Shown: piece after piece, positions 62,307 to 64,000 of the stretch
How positions within the stretch are numbered: the first letter of the stretch is position 1
Layout: every line of letters starts with the position of its first letter
DNA from: Sinotaia quadrata
Lineage: Eukaryota; Mollusca; Gastropoda; Architaenioglossa; Viviparidae
Assembly (NCBI GenBank): GCA_028829895.1
Contig: CM054180.1
Location: forward strand, 90,397,135-90,461,134
Direction of reading: 5' to 3'
Length of the DNA stretch: 64,000 nt
Notes under the pieces: model-generated
Database searches by the model: none
Told to the model about the DNA's origin: nothing
What the model saw: the letters and a program-made list of their open reading frames with translations, nothing else
Position numbers and translations under genes: made by a program

Positions 62307-64000
62307 AATAGGCAAGTTGGCAATAGTGGATGCTAGATGCTAGAGTGTGTTATCTCTTTATATGATTGATAAAAGTCCTACACTCTTGCACTGTGCAAGA
62401 GAGAAAACAAGCAAAACATTCAAACTGTTTCATCAGACATGGTTGCATCCAGCTTTTAATCCTGTGGATTACCAGGATTGAAATCAACATGGAAAGGAGA
62501 ATGACTAAAGCTTCAACCCACATTACTCCTATGCCCTTGTCAGGGCAGGAAGAAAAAACACAAGCAGAAGAAGAACAAGCTGATGAAGAAGAGAATCAGA
62601 TTACAATCTTGATGACTACAAGATAGAGCTTATATTATAAAAATGTGACAGAAGACAGAGATGAAGATTTTAAAATCATATCATCTCTTGACTATTTAAA
62701 AGATTTTGAAAACCAATAATTTGAAGTTGAAGTTTTACTATGGATAACCTTTAAAAATGGAAAAGAGAAAGATATAGTGGATTTTAAAAATTGAGCTGCA
62801 AATCAAGCTATAAATAAAAATAAGCTTGGTTCTCCAAGACACTTCTCAAGGCCCAACAAACTAGAAAACAACAACAACAGAGATCAAACAACACCCAACC
62901 TATGAGAGATGGAGACAAACACAAACATCATCTGGAAAATGACCCAAAATAAAAGTAAATTTATCCCAGACTACAAAACAGTAAAGTAAATAGGCCTTCT
63001 CGTAGTCATAGACACCAATAACTGAGGTGGAAGAAAAAACAAATTCAAACTACATCTACATCTACAAAAAAGGAAGAAGAAAAAAAAACAGAAATGAAAG
63101 AAAATATCATCCAGATTGAGCTCAACATTATCAAAAAAACATATACTAATGACTGAAACTGAGGCCACCCTTGATGATTCCTGTTTGATTTATGGACAGG
63201 ATTCTATATTACTTTTATTAGCTATTAGAATATTACTGACCCATGGCACCACTGTTATCAGTTACTAAAGATAGGCCATTCATATGTGTATTGTTGTCAT
63301 GTTTGGATGAATGAGGCCAAGGCTCACATCAGTTTTTATTAACCACTCAATTTGGCTATAGAATCAAATATAGGCCTACGGCATACAAACTTCAAAGTCT
63401 GAATGTTCAACTAGACAAAATCGCAAATGACAGATTCTAACATTTTTTCAGATGCACACGAACTAGAACTTTCATAGCAAGGAACATTTATTCAATATTG
63501 TCATGAATAATAATTAATATCAATAATATTAGGCCCTACATGTAATAACAACTAGCTCAAGATCTAATGCAACTTTTGCAAGCTAGCAATTGCTATTGCT
63601 AAAGAAACAACTACAAGTCGTACCTTAATTATTTTGAAGATACAAGTGGTGGTTGTTTTTTTTTTTTTTAAAAAGAGATTAGGCCTACGCTTAGCAAACA
63701 AAATGTGTAGGCCTATATTGAATATACAACACATTCTAAAAGGGGAAAATAACACAAATCAGACTTAATAATACAACCGACTATTGTAGCCTCTTTAAGT
63801 CTTAGTAATAGTATTAGTATGGACGGTGATGTGTTTGTTATACTTAAATGCACAATTTTATGTATTTAACTCACTTGACGAAAGACCCCGAGCCATGTTT
63901 CGCTGCATAATGTAATAATGTCCGTCCTTTAGAAAGTGATAGATTTTTCACATCCAATTTATGTTTCTTTATATATACTTTAAATCGATTAAGTCGATCT
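45701..64000 (-). CDS. NFKBIL1: NFKBIL1 orthologue (NF-kappa-B inhibitor-like protein 1), five visible exons, N-terminus beyond the window
   Basis: Exons in transcript order are 63875-64000 (partial), 61150-61229, 57957-58090, 50018-50123 and 45701-46299. Phases agree at every junction (2, 1, 0, 1), giving about 347 codons before the stop; human NFKBIL1 is 381 residues, so only a short N-terminal piece is missing. Visible parts in order: ankyrin-like GRTLLHYAAKHG; a second ankyrin-like DLPLHVALRR; DVVMPLLESYP; an acidic linker with WNEKLISEFESE; DEWADRLWSEH; a charged coiled region; and the C-terminal block DIPWPC and IRWHPDKFLQRF. Those C-terminal motifs are diagnostic of the family. Mammalian NFKBIL1 is a nuclear protein linked to restraint of NF-kappa-B signalling and to splicing regulation; the role here is inferred from homology. 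Introns are 2.7-7.8 kb and contain a nested exon set and a transposon. Confidence 0.93.
47681..49621 (-). pseudogene. Acidic exon inside an NFKBIL1 intron, interrupted by a pogo-like MITE and a frameshift
   Basis: Coding-like pieces lie at 49442-49621 and 47681-47841. An acceptor (CTGATCAG) at 49622 starts EMADTYYSSFE at the phase NFKBIL1 exon 4 would supply. A 6-A run at 49552-49557 (six T on the coding strand) is one base short for the following frame, QMQADHDFNANDSENEGD. The transposon (47844-49439) sits at a TA; ignoring it and one TA copy, the frame resumes SKLDSEIELYPDPP and EWTANLHTPF. A GTACAG donor after 47728 is at the right phase to splice to exon 5; reading through instead reaches a stop at 47681-47683. 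It may be a decayed cassette or alternative last exon. I know no human counterpart for it. Confidence 0.55.
47844..49439. mobile_element. Pogo-like (Tc1/mariner superfamily) non-autonomous element
   Basis: Exact ends CAGTCGAACC at 47844 and inverted GGTTCGACTG ending at 49439, each flanked by TA (47842-47843 and 49440-49441), the usual target duplication of the superfamily. The TIR sequence is typical of pogo/Tigger elements. The 1596-bp body encodes no intact transposase. It contains two internal duplications: about 47935-48250 against 48421-48710 (shared GTACGATACTTTTCAGAG), and about 48900-49080 against 49160-49330 (shared ATCATGTACATAAAGAAATT). A short TTTC run at about 48490-48510 is a small microsatellite. 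Confidence 0.9.
50018..50123 (-). CDS. NFKBIL1: NFKBIL1 exon 4 (acidic linker)
   Basis: Acceptor CTTTCAG, 106 bp, donor GTAAAT; starts at phase 0 and ends at phase 1. The peptide begins ASTCFETCTDD and continues WNEKLISEFESEVDDYSW, corresponding to the conserved W-x-x-K-L-x-x-E segment upstream of the DRL motif in the family. It fits exon 3 and exon 5 without any frame adjustment. Confidence 0.88.
50124..53015. other. Intronic AT-rich DNA
   Basis: No exon recognised. The longest plus-strand frame (51448-51753) is AT-driven and hydrophobic at its start; I cannot support it as a gene. A C-rich stretch at about 52023-52045 is low complexity. Confidence 0.45.
52909..52914 (-). terminator. Candidate poly(A) signal for the nested minus-strand exons
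   Basis: AATAAA on the minus strand 102 bp after the TAG at 53016-53018. Confidence 0.45.
53016..53914 (-). CDS. Three short terminal coding exons of an unidentified gene inside an NFKBIL1 intron
   Basis: Exons on the minus strand: 53866-53905 or -53914 (donor GTAAGA), 53281-53325 (acceptor TTTCCAG, donor GTATGT) and 53016-53157 (acceptor TTGTCAG, ending in TAG). Phases match (2 then 2). The peptide contains FMHGRLCQCL, LKWCLLETSIKK, then PGSRVQEEFVGRKDDMYFK, and ends KVEYDNH. The G-R-K-D-D-x-x-Y-F string vaguely recalls repeats of the ciliary protein DRC7, but this is only a memory-level impression. The phase does not suit splicing from NFKBIL1 exon 3, so it is more likely a separate gene or gene remnant nested in the intron; its upstream exons were not found. 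Confidence 0.5.
53915..57956. other. Intronic DNA with a CpG-richer patch
   Basis: Mostly AT-rich. About 55000-55450 and 55900-56460 are less AT-rich and contain more CpG, suggesting mobile-element remnants or an unrecognised regulatory region. A minus-strand open frame at 56475-56759 includes a TATATAAGAG motif near 56632-56642 and reads DFTVNVENVDSSEAS; I do not recognise it. No terminal repeats could be paired. Confidence 0.35.
57957..58090 (-). CDS. NFKBIL1: NFKBIL1 exon 3
   Basis: Acceptor TTCTTCAG, 134 bp, donor GTATGC. It starts with two bases completing a Val codon and ends at phase 0. The frame reads YFDVVMPLLESYPIG then SNLLSSLKKHLKK, equivalent to the degenerate ankyrin helix (D-x-x-x-P-L-L) after the second ankyrin repeat in the family. 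Confidence 0.85.
58091..61149. other. Intronic DNA, possible mobile-element remnants
   Basis: About 58250-58600 and 59000-59860 are less AT-rich than the surroundings. A minus-strand TATAAAAGG at 59653-59661 followed by pyrimidine-rich DNA could be an LTR-type promoter, but no paired LTRs or open frames of a known type were found. A variant copy of the 3' end of NFKBIL1 exon 2 lies at about 60897-61015. Confidence 0.35.
60897..61176. repeat. Local direct duplication overlapping the end of NFKBIL1 exon 2
   Basis: About 60897-61015 and 61062-61176 are diverged direct copies offset by about 165 bp. Shared landmarks are AGAAGT-GTCTACTAA, CTAGGAG, CTATGGACAAA and the block GAGAGCCA/AAGAGCCACATGGAGAGG. 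The right copy includes the donor end of exon 2; the left copy preserves a similar CATATGGCTCTC string but not a complete exon. Confidence 0.75.
61150..61229 (-). CDS. NFKBIL1: NFKBIL1 exon 2 (ankyrin repeat)
   Basis: Acceptor ATTATACAG at 61230-61232, 80 bp, ending AGGAGAG before GTCTTG. Starts with one base completing the Lys codon of exon 1 and ends at phase 1. The frame reads YLLGKKVSATQVSAKG then DLPLHVALRR, a clear ankyrin signature matching the GDTALHAAAR region of human NFKBIL1. The donor is weak; use of another site within the local duplication cannot be excluded. Confidence 0.82.
61881..61944. repeat. (CA)n microsatellite
   Basis: About 64 bases of CA repeat with one GTGA interruption at 61925-61928. 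Confidence 0.97.
62269..62304. repeat. (TG)n microsatellite
   Basis: About 36 uninterrupted bases of TG, about 330 bp from the CA repeat and in opposite orientation to it. Confidence 0.97.
62305..63874. other. Intron 1 (visible) of NFKBIL1, AT-rich
   Basis: No supported exon. A plus-strand frame at 62366-62626 ends in a Glu-rich stretch but has no splice or promoter support. A T-run with poly-A/T character lies at 63655-63670. Confidence 0.45.
63875..64000 (-). CDS. NFKBIL1: NFKBIL1 exon 1 (visible part), first ankyrin repeat
   Basis: Open in one frame from the window edge to a strong GTGAGT donor at 63869-63874, ending at phase 2. The frame reads RFKVYIKKHKLDVKN then GRTLLHYAAKHGSGSFV. It matches the family layout of a basic helical N-terminus followed by an ankyrin repeat. 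An ATG in another frame (ATGCAGCGAAACATGG) is not the start. The true start lies beyond position 64000. Confidence 0.85.

Overview
The window looks like AT-rich, intron-rich metazoan DNA. It has short coding exons separated by kilobases of introns with GT/AG junctions, microsatellites, non-LTR retrotransposon tails, and hAT- and pogo-like non-autonomous DNA transposons. Nothing is operon-like. A mollusc or other lophotrochozoan is my best guess from the overall texture, but the sequence does not prove it.

The best-supported gene is an orthologue of NFKBIL1 (NF-kappa-B inhibitor-like 1) on the minus strand. I assembled it by hand from five exons with matching splice phases: about 63875-64000 (running off the window), 61150-61229, 57957-58090, 50018-50123 and 45701-46299. 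Together they give two ankyrin-type segments, an acidic linker and the C-terminal J-domain-like block. Three further short coding exons at 53016-53914 lie inside its third visible intron on the same strand; they splice together in phase and end in a stop, and I cannot name their product. At the left end two phase-matched minus-strand exons (8123-8235 and 4438-4491) look like the start of a leucine-rich-repeat protein. On the plus strand, 14064-14604 carries an acidic exon-like segment with three 27-residue repeats broken by a frameshift.

The centre is the unusual part. From about 20235 to 47785 the DNA is a giant imperfect palindrome. Its outer arms (about 4.2 and 4.3 kb) each carry the last NFKBIL1 exon with flanking intron and 3' DNA in opposite orientation. 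The right copy is intact and belongs to the gene; the left copy has a frameshift and a 12-bp in-frame loss and is a pseudogene. Between the arms, and again outside the left arm (17217-20234), lies about 22 kb of a degenerate, comparatively CpG-rich satellite with a monomer near 75 bp. The satellite is split into blocks of alternating orientation (forward 17217-20234, reverse 24440-26570, forward 26571-30927, reverse 30928-37744, forward 37745-39575, reverse 39576-41076, forward 41077-43449), with higher-order repeats of about 1.4 and 1.2 kb and smaller nested inverted copies.

Mobile elements supported by their ends are: a 5'-truncated LINE with a roughly 40-bp target duplication (6791-7447); two more fragments of similar LINE sequence (12028-12160, 16900-17175); one hAT-like MITE present in both palindrome arms; and a pogo-like MITE (47844-49439) inserted at a TA inside what appears to be a former exon of NFKBIL1. 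Most other sequence is AT-rich intron or intergenic DNA in which I see no gene.
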